The notes below the pieces were generated by a model. That model ran no database searches. It saw nothing but the letters and a program-made list of their open reading frames with translations, and was not told the DNA's origin. Position numbers and translations under genes: made by a program. 26,040 nucleotides of DNA, taken from JBBQAA01 sp038276395. Lineage in GTDB: Bacteria > Actinomycetota > Thermoleophilia > Solirubrobacterales > Solirubrobacteraceae. Positions 1 through 7,736 of the stretch are shown here, in pieces. Numbering within the stretch: the stretch's first letter is position 1; the number at the start of each line of letters is the position of its first letter. The stretch spans positions 1 to 26,040 of the forward strand of contig JBBQAA010000084.1 in assembly GCA_038276395.1 (NCBI GenBank), in the 5' to 3' direction.

Positions 1-679
1 CCGCCTCGGGATAGAGGAAGAGGTTCGCGTGGGGAGAGGTCTCGATCCACTCGAGGCCCGGCAGGCCGGCGCCGCCCTGCTCGCGAACCCACACGCCGAA
101 CTCACCGTGCGCGCCGGCGTGGACGCGCTCGTACTCGGCGCGGAACTCCGCCCCCGCCTCGGCCTCGTCCATGCGCAGCCCGGAGTAGGGCGGCGGCAGC
201 GCGGGGTCGGGGATCTCCAGCGGGTTGCAAGAAACGATCCGCACCCAGGGGAAGTCGCCCGTCGTCACCGCGGGAAAGGCGATGACGTTGTCCTCGACGA
301 CGACGTCCGGCCTGAGCTCCTCCCAGATCTCGCGCAGGCGCGGCTCGACGTGGCGGGCGCCGTCGGCGAGCGCCTGCCATGTGGGAAGCATGAACCCCTC
401 GAGCTGCTCGAGGGTCGAGGTGCGGAACACGGGCGCCGTGTCGCGGATGAAGTCCTTCCAGAACTGACCGGGAATCTCCGGCTCGGTGGGTGGCGGCCCA
501 AGCCGCATGAGGCGCTCCTCGAAGCCCCTGGCCTCGAGCGTGCCCGCGAAGGACTCCTCGACGACGAAGACGACGCGCGCGCCGCGGTCGCGCAGCACCT
601 CGCCGATCCCCACGCAGTTATTCGTCGGGCCGAACGCGCCCTCGGGGAAGAGGACCACGGTCGGGCTCGGAGCGCTCAC
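1..679 (-). CDS. Glycosyltransferase, GT1/MGT-like, N-terminal part (runs off window)
   Basis: The minus-strand frame from GTG 679 stays open to base 1, giving 226 residues with no stop, so the C-terminal half lies outside the window. The start is fixed by a GTGA overlap with the TGA (678-676) of the upstream aminotransferase. The N-terminus (VSAPSPTVVLFPEGAFGPT) is a beta strand followed by a small-residue loop, as in the acceptor domain of family-1 UDP-glycosyltransferases. Around residues 125-150 a stretch with PDVVVEDNVIAFPA, then a strand and NPLEIPD, matches the second half of such an N-terminal Rossmann fold. The nucleotide-sugar donor domain is not visible, so donor and acceptor cannot be named. 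Translational coupling to an aminotransferase suggests a shared substrate or pathway, but this is inference. A GT-B enzyme of another family is the main alternative. Confidence 0.7.
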   Translation of the reverse strand, partial: MSAPSPTVVLFPEGAFGPTNNCVGIGEVLRDRGARVVFVVEESFAGTLEARGFEERLMRLGPPPTEPEIPGQFWKDFIRDTAPVFRTSTLEQLEGFMLPTWQALADGARHVEPRLREIWEELRPDVVVEDNVIAFPAVTTGDFPWVRIVSCNPLEIPDPALPPPYSGLRMDEAEAGAEFRAEYERVHAGAHGEFGVWVREQGGAGLPGLEWIETSPHANLFLYPEA

Positions 680-2036
680 GCCCCCGATCCTCCCACGAGG
701 GCGCCGACGGCGTCGCCGAAGACCTCGGTGTGGCGGTCGACCGCCGCCTCGGTGGTGGCGCCGACATCAGCGCCATGTTGTGGAAGGGCGTCAGCAGTAC
801 GCCGCGGTTTAGCGCGTGGAGGTGCAGGAAGCGCTCGAGCTCGGGGTCGGCGGCGGCGTGTGCCTCGGTGCCGTTCGGCGCGGGGGAGGGCGTGAAGGCG
901 TACTCGGCGCGGCAGCCGAGCTCGGTCACGTGCCACGGCACGCCGCACGCCGCGATGACCTCCCGCACGCCCGCCGCCCACCGCGCGGCGAGCGGGATGG
1001 CCCGCGCGTAGAACGCCTCCGTCAGCACGTGCTCGAGTGTCGCGCGCACGGCGGCGAGCGAGAGCGCGTTGCCGGCCAGGGTGCCGCCCACCCCGCCGGC
1101 GTCCTCGTAGTCGGCGTCGGGCTGCTCCCACATGGCGCGCTCGACCGCCGCCGAGAGCCCGAGCGCCCCGGCCGGGACGCCCGAGCCGATCGCCTTGCCC
1201 ACCGTGACGAGGTCGGGGGAGAGCTCCCACGCCGCCGTGCAGCCGCCCGGCCCGGCCGAGAGCGTGTGGGTCTCGTCGAGGATCAGCAGCGTTCCTGCTT
1301 CCCGCGTCAGGGAGCGCAGGCGCTCGTGGTAGGCCGGCGCGGGGAGGATGATTCCCATGTTCGTCATCGCCGGCTCGGCCAGCACGCAGGCGACGTCGCC
1401 GGGCGCGAGGGCGCCGGCGAGGGCCTCGGCGTCGTTCCACTCGACCGCGCGCGTCGTCAGCGCGACGTCGACCGGGGCGCCGACGTTGCCGGCGCGTGCG
1501 AGGGTCGCGCCGCCCGGCCCGGCGACCGCGAAGGCCTCGTCGACCGAGCCGTGGTAGCAGTAGGAGAACACGACGATCACCGGGCGGCCGGTGAGCTGGC
1601 GGGCCAGGCGGATCGCCGTGCGGTTGGCGTCCGTCGCCGTCAGGTTGAAGAGCCAGCGCGGCAGGCCGAAGCGCCGCGCGAGCTCCTCGGCGGCGGCCGG
1701 CGCGTCCTCGGTGGGGAGCATCGTCGTCAGCCCGCGCGCGAGCTGGGCGGTGAGCGCCTCGAGGACCGCGGGCGGCGCGTGCCCCGTCATCGCCCCGGTG
1801 TCGCCCAGGCAGAGGTCGGCGTAGGCGAGGGCGTCGGCGTCGATCACCTCGGCGCCGCGCGCCCCGGTTCCCCAGAGCGGAAAGCCGCCCGCCCACCGCC
1901 GCATCCACGGCATCGGGACGCCGCCGACGAGCGAGGCCGCGGCGCGCTCGGAGATCCGGCGCGAGGCCGGGTGGCGCTCGGCGTAGGTCGCGAGCTCGGC
2001 CTCGAGCAGCCGGGAGAGCCTCGCGCGGTCGACCAC
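676..2036 (-). CDS. Class III PLP aminotransferase (GSA-aminomutase-like), frameshifted near 3' end
   Basis: This looks like a class III (glutamate-1-semialdehyde aminomutase / omega-transaminase type) aminotransferase. From GTG 2036 the frame shows WGTGARGAEVIDADAL (residues 55-70), YHGS (161-164), the PLP-ring Asp in LILDETHT (Asp254) and the Schiff-base Lys in TVGKAIGSG (Lys281). The frame runs to about residue 425 (MALMS, bases 762-776) and then loses homology. The expected family C-terminus (TTEAAVDRHTEVFGDAV) continues in the next frame and ends at TGA 678-676, overlapping the glycosyltransferase start. One missing base around 755-762 would restore a 453-residue protein. Whether this is a sequencing error or a real mutation cannot be told here. 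It lies divergent from potABCD, so it may deaminate an amine imported by that transporter. The substrate is unknown. GTG 2054 is an alternative start. Confidence 0.8.
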
Positions 2037-2115
2037 TAGGGCCAGCTTTCCCACGCAGCGGTCAGCCCTGCCCGTCGCCACCCTGCCGTTTCGTACAAGA
2101 ACATCGTCACCCACT

Positions 2116-2128
2116 GGTCGGTTCGACC
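2116..2128. promoter_or_regulatory. Candidate operator palindrome in the divergent aminotransferase/potA region
   Basis: The 177-bp region between the divergent starts at 2036 (minus) and 2214 (plus) contains the inverted repeat GGTCG-GTT-CGACC, flanked by a second ACCGGT-type match. This is the only symmetric site I noticed there. No convincing -35/-10 pair or strong Shine-Dalgarno was found for either gene; TATTGG near 2179 is a weak -10 candidate for potA. Regulatory function is inference. Confidence 0.25.
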
Positions 2129-2213
2129 GGTTGCGGTGAGGGGCCTCGACCCGCCAGAATGGACACCCACCGCGACGTATTGGCGAAGGTTCGGCCATCC
2201 CCGCGGCACACGG

Positions 2214-3329
2214 ATGACCGAGACCACGACCGAACGCGACATCCACCTCGAGCGCGTGACCAAGCGCTTCGGCGAAGCGACGGCCGTCGACGACCTCACG
2301 CTGTCGATCGACAAGGGCGCGTTCTACGCCATGCTCGGCCCCTCCGGCTGTGGCAAGACGACGACGCTGCGCATGGTCGGCGGCTTCGAGGACCCGACCG
2401 CGGGAACGGTCACGCTCGGCGGGGAGGACGTCACCGACCTCCCGCCCTACAAGCGCGACGTCAACACGGTCTTCCAGTCCTACGCCCTCTTCCCCCACCT
2501 GACCGTCGAGAAGAACGTGGCCTTCGGCCTCGAGCGCCGGAAGCTCGACAAGGCGGAGGTCACGCGCCGCGTGGGGGCGATCCTCGAGCTCGTCCAGCTC
2601 AGCGAGTACGGCCGCCGCAAGCCGGCGCAGCTCTCCGGCGGCCAGCAGCAGCGGGTGGCGCTCGCCCGCGCACTGGTCAACGAGCCGCGGGCGCTGCTGC
2701 TCGACGAGCCGCTCGGCGCCCTCGACCTCCGCCTGCGCAAGCAGCTCCAGATCGAGCTGAAGCGCATCCAGCAGGACGTCGGCATCACCTTCGTGCACGT
2801 CACGCACGACCAGGAGGAGGCCATGACCATGGCCGACGAGATCGCCGTCATGAACGCGGGCCGGATTGAGCAGGCCGGAGACGCGACGTCGCTCTACGAG
2901 CGCCCCGAGACCGCGTTCGTGGCGAAGTTCCTCGGCGTCTCCAACCTGATCGACGGCCGCGCCAGCGGCAACGACGCCTTCGAGACCCACGACGGCGCCC
3001 GCCTGAACGTGCCGACCGCCCAGCTCGCGAGCCGCAACGGGGATCCGCTGCAGGCCGGCGTGCGGCCGGAGAAGATCGCGCTGCGCGACGGGGGGGACGA
3101 GGTTCCCTCCGGCCAGAACTGCCTGCGCGGCCAGGTCACCCTCGCCTCCTTCCTCGGCGTCTCCATCCAGTACCTCGTCCGCACGCCGGGCGGGGAGGAG
3201 CTGACCGTCGTCGAGCAGAACCGGGGCACGGAAGCCGCCCACGGCACCATCGGCCCGGGCCAGGACGTCCTCCTGACCTGGGCCCCCGAGCACACCTTCG
3301 TCGTCCCCAAGGAGCCAGCCACCGCATGA
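2214..3329 (+). CDS. potA: Spermidine/putrescine ABC transporter ATP-binding protein
   Basis: This is the ATPase of a PotABCD-type polyamine importer, acting on the cytoplasmic face. From ATG 2214 (371 aa) it shows Walker A GPSGCGKTT (residues 42-50), Q-loop Gln88, signature LSGGQQQRVALARAL (140-154), Walker B LLLDEP (161-166), the D-loop just after it, and the switch His in VTHDQEE (His198). Residues from about 240 onward form the C-terminal TOBE-like regulatory domain typical of PotA/UgpC/MalK ATPases. I chose ATG 2214 because family similarity begins right after it; the frame is open upstream to 2136 without family sequence. Its stop overlaps the receptor gene start (ATGA at 3326-3329), so it heads the operon. 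A different small cationic or sulfonate/iron substrate cannot be excluded for this CUT1/POPT-type ATPase, but the partner genes favour polyamines. Confidence 0.95.
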   Translation: MTETTTERDIHLERVTKRFGEATAVDDLTLSIDKGAFYAMLGPSGCGKTTTLRMVGGFEDPTAGTVTLGGEDVTDLPPYKRDVNTVFQSYALFPHLTVEKNVAFGLERRKLDKAEVTRRVGAILELVQLSEYGRRKPAQLSGGQQQRVALARALVNEPRALLLDEPLGALDLRLRKQLQIELKRIQQDVGITFVHVTHDQEEAMTMADEIAVMNAGRIEQAGDATSLYERPETAFVAKFLGVSNLIDGRASGNDAFETHDGARLNVPTAQLASRNGDPLQAGVRPEKIALRDGGDEVPSGQNCLRGQVTLASFLGVSIQYLVRTPGGEELTVVEQNRGTEAAHGTIGPGQDVLLTWAPEHTFVVPKEPATA

Positions 3330-4540
3330 CCTCCCCTACCGATCCCGAGCTCGACCGCATCGTCGAGCGCATGCTCTCCGGCGACGAGGCCTCGCGCCGC
3401 GAGTTCCTCCGCCGCCTCGCCGGCACCGGCCTCGCGTTCTCGAGCTCCGCGGCCCTGCTCGCGGCCTGTGGCGGGGTCAAGGGCGAGAACTCGGGCGGCG
3501 GGAAGCTGAGCGCGAGCTCGGTGCACCACCCGAAGGTCCCGATCGGCGACTGGACCTTCTCCAACTGGCCGCTCTACATCGACAAGAAGGTCCTGAAGAG
3601 CTTCGACAAGAAGTTCGGCGGCCACGTCAACTACGTCGAGGACATCAACGACAACTTCGAGTTCTACGCCAAGGTCCGCCAGCAGCTCCAGGCCAAGAAG
3701 TCGATCAACCGCGACATCGTCGCGCTCACCGACTACATGGCCGCGCGCTGGGTCCGCAACGGCTACACCGAGCCGTTCGACCAGAAGAACGTGCCCAACG
3801 CCAAGAACCTGAACGCCGCCCTCCGCCACCCCCTGTGGGACCCCAAGCGCCAGTACTCGCTGCCGTGGCAGTCGGGCGGCACGATCATCGGCTACAACAA
3901 GGCGAAGATCTCGAAGAAGCCGACCTCGATCAAGGACCTGTTCAACCCGGCCTACAAGGGCCGCGTCACGTTCTTCTCCGAGGCCTACGACTCGGCCGGG
4001 CTCGTCATGCTCATGCAGGGCGTCGACCCCTCGACGGCCAAGCTGCCCCAGATCCTCAAGGCCATCGACGTGATCGACAAGGCCAACAAGGCAGGCCAGA
4101 TCCGCCGCTTCACCGGCAACGACTACACGACCGACCTGGCCAAGGGCAACGTGTGGATCACGATGGCCTACTCCGGCGACCTCGTCCAGCTCCAGGCCGA
4201 CAACAAGAACATCGACTACGTCTTCCCCAAGGAGGGGGGGATGCTCTTCACCGACAACATGATGATCCCGGCCAAGGCGGCGCATCCCTACGCGGCCGAG
4301 ACGATGATGAACTACTGCTACGACCCCGCGGTGGCGGCGAAGATCGCCGCCTTCGTCAACTACATCACCCCGGTGGACGGGGCCCAGGCGGTGCTCGAGA
4401 AGAGCGACCCGAAGACGGCGCACAACCCGCTCATCTTCCCGTCCGAGCAGCTGCGCAGCTCGCTGCACGCCTACCCGACGCTGACCTCGACCGAGGAGCA
4501 GCAGATGCGCTCGCGCATGGCCCAGGTCACCGGCGGCTGA
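3326..4540 (+). CDS. potD: Polyamine-binding lipoprotein receptor (Tat-exported)
   Basis: This is the extracytoplasmic substrate-binding protein of the importer (404 aa). The N-terminus carries a twin-arginine signal, SRREFL at residues 23-28, then a hydrophobic stretch and a lipobox LLAAC with lipidation Cys48, so it should be exported folded by Tat and anchored as a lipoprotein. The mature part starts with a Gly/Ser linker, then WTFSNWPLYIDKKVLKSF and YVEDINDNFEFYAKV, the strand and binding-loop pattern of PotD/PotF-like proteins. VWITMAYSGD lies further on, in a region expected to line the ligand site. It overlaps potA by ATGA and is followed after 23 nt by the permease genes. The ligand is probably spermidine or putrescine by family, but PotD-type proteins in actinobacteria are often not tested, so the exact amine is open. 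Confidence 0.92.
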   Translation: MTSPTDPELDRIVERMLSGDEASRREFLRRLAGTGLAFSSSAALLAACGGVKGENSGGGKLSASSVHHPKVPIGDWTFSNWPLYIDKKVLKSFDKKFGGHVNYVEDINDNFEFYAKVRQQLQAKKSINRDIVALTDYMAARWVRNGYTEPFDQKNVPNAKNLNAALRHPLWDPKRQYSLPWQSGGTIIGYNKAKISKKPTSIKDLFNPAYKGRVTFFSEAYDSAGLVMLMQGVDPSTAKLPQILKAIDVIDKANKAGQIRRFTGNDYTTDLAKGNVWITMAYSGDLVQLQADNKNIDYVFPKEGGMLFTDNMMIPAKAAHPYAAETMMNYCYDPAVAAKIAAFVNYITPVDGAQAVLEKSDPKTAHNPLIFPSEQLRSSLHAYPTLTSTEEQQMRSRMAQVTGG

Positions 4541-4563
4541 GCCGCCGCGCGCGCCCGCCCGGC

Positions 4564-5436
4564 ATGCTCCGGCTCAACTCCTCCTCGCGCCGCGCGCTGT
4601 GGCCCTACGTGCTGCTCTTCCCGGGGCTGGTCTGGCTGCTCGTGTTCTTCGTGGCGCCGTTGGCCAACCAGCTGAACGTCTCGCTGCAGACGGGCAACGT
4701 CGAGTCGGGCTTCTCGTTCTCGTGGCACTTCGCCACCTACACCGACGCGCTGAAGCAGTTCGACACGCAGTTCTTCCGGTCGCTGATCTACGCCGGCGTG
4801 GCGACGCTGCTCGACTTCCTGATCGCCTTCCCGCTCGCCTACTTCATCGCCTTCAAGGCGGGACGGCTGAAGAACCTCATGCTCCTGCTCGTCGTGCTCC
4901 CGTTCTTCACGAGCTACCTCGTGCGCACCACGGCCTGGCAGCTCATCCTCTCCGACAACGGCTGGGTCGTCTCGCGCCTGCGGGACGTGGGCGTGCTCGG
5001 GGCCAACGGGCGCCTGCTGGCCACGAGCACGGCGGTGATCGCGGGGATCACCTACAACTTCATGCCCTTCATGGCGCTGCCGCTCTACGTCTCGCTCGAG
5101 AAGATCGACCGGCGCCTCGTGGAGGCGGCGACCGACCTCTACGCCTCGCGCGCCACGGCGTTCCGGCGCATCACCCTGCCGCTGGCGCTGCCCGGGATCT
5201 TCGCGGGGACGCTGCTGTGCTTCATCCCCGCCGTCGGCGACTTCATCAACGCCCAGCTCCTCGGCACGCCGCAGCAGTACATGATCGGCAACGTGATCCA
5301 GAGCCAGTTCATCGAGCTCCAGAACTACCCGACGGCCTCGGCGCTCTCCTTCGTGCTGATGGCGGCGATCCTCGTCGGGATCGCGATCTACGCGCGGGTG
5401 CTCGGCGCGCGCAACCTGATGGACGCGGCGGTCTGA
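4564..5436 (+). CDS. potB: Polyamine ABC transporter permease, PotB-type
   Basis: This is an integral membrane permease of 290 aa with about six hydrophobic segments, the first at PYVLLFPGLVWLLVFFVAP. The conserved cytoplasmic EAA loop that docks onto the ATPase is visible as VEAATDLYASRATAFRRITL followed by a Leu/Pro/Gly stretch near residues 180-215. ATG 4564 is the only reasonable start after the receptor stop at 4540. No good Shine-Dalgarno is present in the GC-rich 23-nt gap, so reinitiation is likely. Its TGA overlaps the next ATG by one base (TGATG at 5434-5438), so PotB and PotC should be made together as the heterodimeric channel. Length and order match PotB of the polyamine-type importers. 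Confidence 0.93.
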   Translation: MLRLNSSSRRALWPYVLLFPGLVWLLVFFVAPLANQLNVSLQTGNVESGFSFSWHFATYTDALKQFDTQFFRSLIYAGVATLLDFLIAFPLAYFIAFKAGRLKNLMLLLVVLPFFTSYLVRTTAWQLILSDNGWVVSRLRDVGVLGANGRLLATSTAVIAGITYNFMPFMALPLYVSLEKIDRRLVEAATDLYASRATAFRRITLPLALPGIFAGTLLCFIPAVGDFINAQLLGTPQQYMIGNVIQSQFIELQNYPTASALSFVLMAAILVGIAIYARVLGARNLMDAAV

Positions 5437-6350
5437 TGTCCTCGGTGGCTGACACCGCGGTCCGGCTGCCCGCGGGGCAGGCGACCACAACCGACCGGCC
5501 CCCGGCGCGCCGGCCGCGGCGGGCGCTGCGCGACGGGGTGCTCGGACTGTTGTCGGTGCTCGCCCTCGGCTACCTCTTCCTGCCCATCTTCATCGTCATC
5601 CTGTTCTCGTTCAACGACAACAAGGGGCGCTTCAACTTCACCTGGGAGGGCTTCACGCTCAGGCACTGGTCCCACCCGTTCTCCGACCCCGACCTGGCCA
5701 CGGCGTTCAAGAACTCGCTGGCCATCGCCGGGATCGCCACCGCCGTCGCCGTCTTCCTGGGCACGCTCATGGCGATCGCGCTCGTGCGCTACGGGTTTCG
5801 CTCGCGCTCGGCCATCGACTTCCTCGTCTTCCTGCCTCTCTCGACGCCCGAGGTGGTGATGGGAGCCTCGCTCCTCGGGCTCTTCCTCACCGTCTCGTTC
5901 AACACGGGGTTCACGACGATCGTGATCGCCCACATCATGTTCTGCGTCTCCTACGTCGTGGTGACGGTGAGGGCCCGATTGGAAGGGCTCGACCGCCACG
6001 TGGAGGAGGCGGCGATGGACCTCGGGGCCAACGAGCTGACGACCCTGCGGAAGGTCACGCTGCCGCTGATCGCGCCCGGGATCGCCGCGGCGGCGCTGCT
6101 CTCCGCGGCGTTGTCGGTCGACGACTACGTGATCACGTCGTTCGTCAACGGCCAGACCCAGACGTTCCCGCTGTTCATCTTCGGCGCCACGCGCCAGGGG
6201 GTGCCGCCCGAGGTCAACGTGCTCGCCTCGGGCCTGCTCTTCGTCGTGCTCATCCTCATGGGCCTGAACCTCGTCTGGCAGCGCCGACAGTCCGGACGGG
6301 AGCGCGCGGTCCTGAACCTCCCGGTGGCTGAGGCGCCCGTCGCCGCGTAG
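5436..6350 (+). CDS. potC: Polyamine ABC transporter permease, PotC-type
   Basis: This is the second permease subunit (304 aa). A charged, Pro/Arg-rich cytoplasmic N-terminus of about 35 residues precedes the first membrane segment (LGYLFLPIFIVILFSF), followed by the PotC-typical FNFTWEGFTLRHW. The EAA loop is EEAAMDLGANELTTLRKVTL near residues 190-210, followed by APGIAAAALLSAALSVDDYVI, where the DDY motif is characteristic of PotC-like subunits. The start at 5436 overlaps the potB stop. The N-terminal extension is longer than in E. coli PotC, which is common in actinobacteria. The gene is followed only 3 nt later by the FAD oxidase, so transport and first oxidation step are one transcription unit. 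Confidence 0.93.
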   Translation: MSSVADTAVRLPAGQATTTDRPPARRPRRALRDGVLGLLSVLALGYLFLPIFIVILFSFNDNKGRFNFTWEGFTLRHWSHPFSDPDLATAFKNSLAIAGIATAVAVFLGTLMAIALVRYGFRSRSAIDFLVFLPLSTPEVVMGASLLGLFLTVSFNTGFTTIVIAHIMFCVSYVVVTVRARLEGLDRHVEEAAMDLGANELTTLRKVTLPLIAPGIAAAALLSAALSVDDYVITSFVNGQTQTFPLFIFGATRQGVPPEVNVLASGLLFVVLILMGLNLVWQRRQSGRERAVLNLPVAEAPVAA

Positions 6351-6353
6351 CCG

Positions 6354-7730
6354 GTGCGCCACACCGCGCACGGATACTGGCTCGAGGAGGCCGGGGGACC
6401 GGTCACGCCGGTCGCACCGCTCGCGGGGGACGCCTCGGCCGACGTGGTCATCGTCGGCGGCGGCTACGCCGGCATGTGGACGGCGTGGGAGCTCGCCGAG
6501 CGCGGCGCCTCGGTCGTGCTGCTCGAGGCCGACCGCTGCGGGCACGGCCCGAGCGGGCGCAACGGCGGCTTCGTCGACAACCTGTGGCACTCCGCTCCCC
6601 GCGTACGCGAGCGCTTCGGCGACGCCGACGCCCTCGCCCTCGGCCGGGCCTCCGGGGACTCGGTGCGCGGCATCGGGGAATGGTGCTCCGTGCAGGGCGT
6701 GGACGCCTCCTACCGGCAGAGCGGACAGCTCATCCTCTCCGCCGCGCCCGCGCAGGACGGCGCGGGGCATGCCGTGGCCGAGGCGTGCGCGGCGATCGGC
6801 GCGGCCGAGGAGGCGGTCTCGGTCTCGGGGGCGCAGGCGCGCTCGCGCTGCGACTCGCCGCGCTTTCGGGGGGGCACGTTCATGCCGAACGCCGCCACCG
6901 TGCAGCCCGCGCGGCTCGCGCTCGGGCTCCGCACGGCGCTGCTCGCCCGCGGGGTGCGCGTGTTCGAGGGATCGCGGGCCCGGCGGATCGCGGGCACGCG
7001 GGTGGATACGGACGCCGGCTCGGTGCGGGCCGGGGCGCTCGTCCTGGCGGCGGGCTCGGCGGCGGCCGCGCTCCCGCCGCTGCGGCGGCGCCTGACCGGC
7101 GCCTCGAGCCACATGGTCATCACCGAGCCCGTTCCCGAGGTGATCGAGGAGCTCGGCTGGACCGGGGGGGAGGCCATCACCGACGGCCGCTCGCTCATTC
7201 ACTACTTCCGCACGACGCCCGACGGGCGCATCGCCTTCGGCTGGGGCGGCGGGCGGATCGTCCCCGGCGCGCGCACGGGCGGGAGCGCCGAGCTCGATCC
7301 GGCGATCGCGGCGCAGGTCGCGCGCGATCTCGTCGGCTTCTTCCCCGCGCTCGAGGGCCGGCCGCTCGCGCACGCCTGGGGCGGGCCGATCGACGCCTCG
7401 CCCTCGCACCTGCCGACGCTCGCCCCGCTCGGCCCGCGGGCCTGGTCGGTCTTCGGCTTCACCGGCAACGGCGTCGGTCCCTCGCACCTGTGCGGTCGGA
7501 TGCTGGCGCGCCTCGCGCTCGACGAGCGCGACGAGCTGACCCGCCTGGCCATCGTCGATCCTCCCGTGCTGCGCGTGCCGCCCGAGCCCTTCCGCTGGGT
7601 CGGCGGGACGATCATCCGCGCCGGGATCGAGCGCAAGGAGCGCGCCGAGGAGGCGGGTCGCCGCGCCGCGCCGGCCGCCCGCGCCGCCGCCGCGGTGCCC
7701 CGGCTCCTCGGCCTGCACATCGGCCGCTGA
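6354..7730 (+). CDS. FAD-dependent amine oxidoreductase (DadA/PuuB-like DAO family)
   Basis: This flavoprotein has 458 aa from GTG 6354, three bases after the potC stop. The FAD-binding Rossmann motif is VVIVGGGYAGMWTAWELAE (GGGYAG at residues 35-40), with the acidic end of the second strand in LLEAD, and SGRNGGF (67-73) as in the DAO family. The C-terminal FAD motif is GFTGNGVGPSHLCGRMLA. GRNGGF and the N-terminal layout with a short extension before the Rossmann fold are typical of PuuB (gamma-glutamylputrescine oxidase) and related amine/glycine oxidases. Membership of the pot operon indicates oxidation of the imported amine or its derivative to an aldehyde plus ammonium and peroxide. No PuuA-like glutamine synthetase is present in the window, so direct amine oxidation is equally possible. 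The tail is rich in Arg/Ala and ends 6 nt from the convergent dehydrogenase gene. Confidence 0.85.
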   Translation: MRHTAHGYWLEEAGGPVTPVAPLAGDASADVVIVGGGYAGMWTAWELAERGASVVLLEADRCGHGPSGRNGGFVDNLWHSAPRVRERFGDADALALGRASGDSVRGIGEWCSVQGVDASYRQSGQLILSAAPAQDGAGHAVAEACAAIGAAEEAVSVSGAQARSRCDSPRFRGGTFMPNAATVQPARLALGLRTALLARGVRVFEGSRARRIAGTRVDTDAGSVRAGALVLAAGSAAAALPPLRRRLTGASSHMVITEPVPEVIEELGWTGGEAITDGRSLIHYFRTTPDGRIAFGWGGGRIVPGARTGGSAELDPAIAAQVARDLVGFFPALEGRPLAHAWGGPIDASPSHLPTLAPLGPRAWSVFGFTGNGVGPSHLCGRMLARLALDERDELTRLAIVDPPVLRVPPEPFRWVGGTIIRAGIERKERAEEAGRRAAPAARAAAAVPRLLGLHIGR

Positions 7731-7736
7731 GCCTCT

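Noticed and set aside
29..895. A plus-strand 288-codon open frame at the window start
   Set aside because: It opposes the glycosyltransferase and aminotransferase, which carry real family sequence and a GTGA junction. The plus-strand product is low complexity.
618..3293. An 891-codon open frame on the minus strand, spanning the aminotransferase and most of potA antisense
   Set aside because: Only the part from GTG 2036 downward has family sequence. The part opposite potA is a composition artefact: low-complexity Arg/Val/Leu/Glu translation with no motifs, antisense to a clear ATPase.
2894..4468. A 524-codon minus-strand open frame antisense to potD
   Set aside because: It has no recognisable motif and lies wholly opposite the Tat-lipoprotein receptor gene; it is a mirror of its codon usage.
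5388..7718. A 776-codon minus-strand open frame antisense to potC and the FAD oxidase
   Set aside because: High-GC sequence rarely has stops in shadow frames. The translation is Arg/Gly/Glu/His-rich with no domain, while the plus-strand genes have complete motifs.
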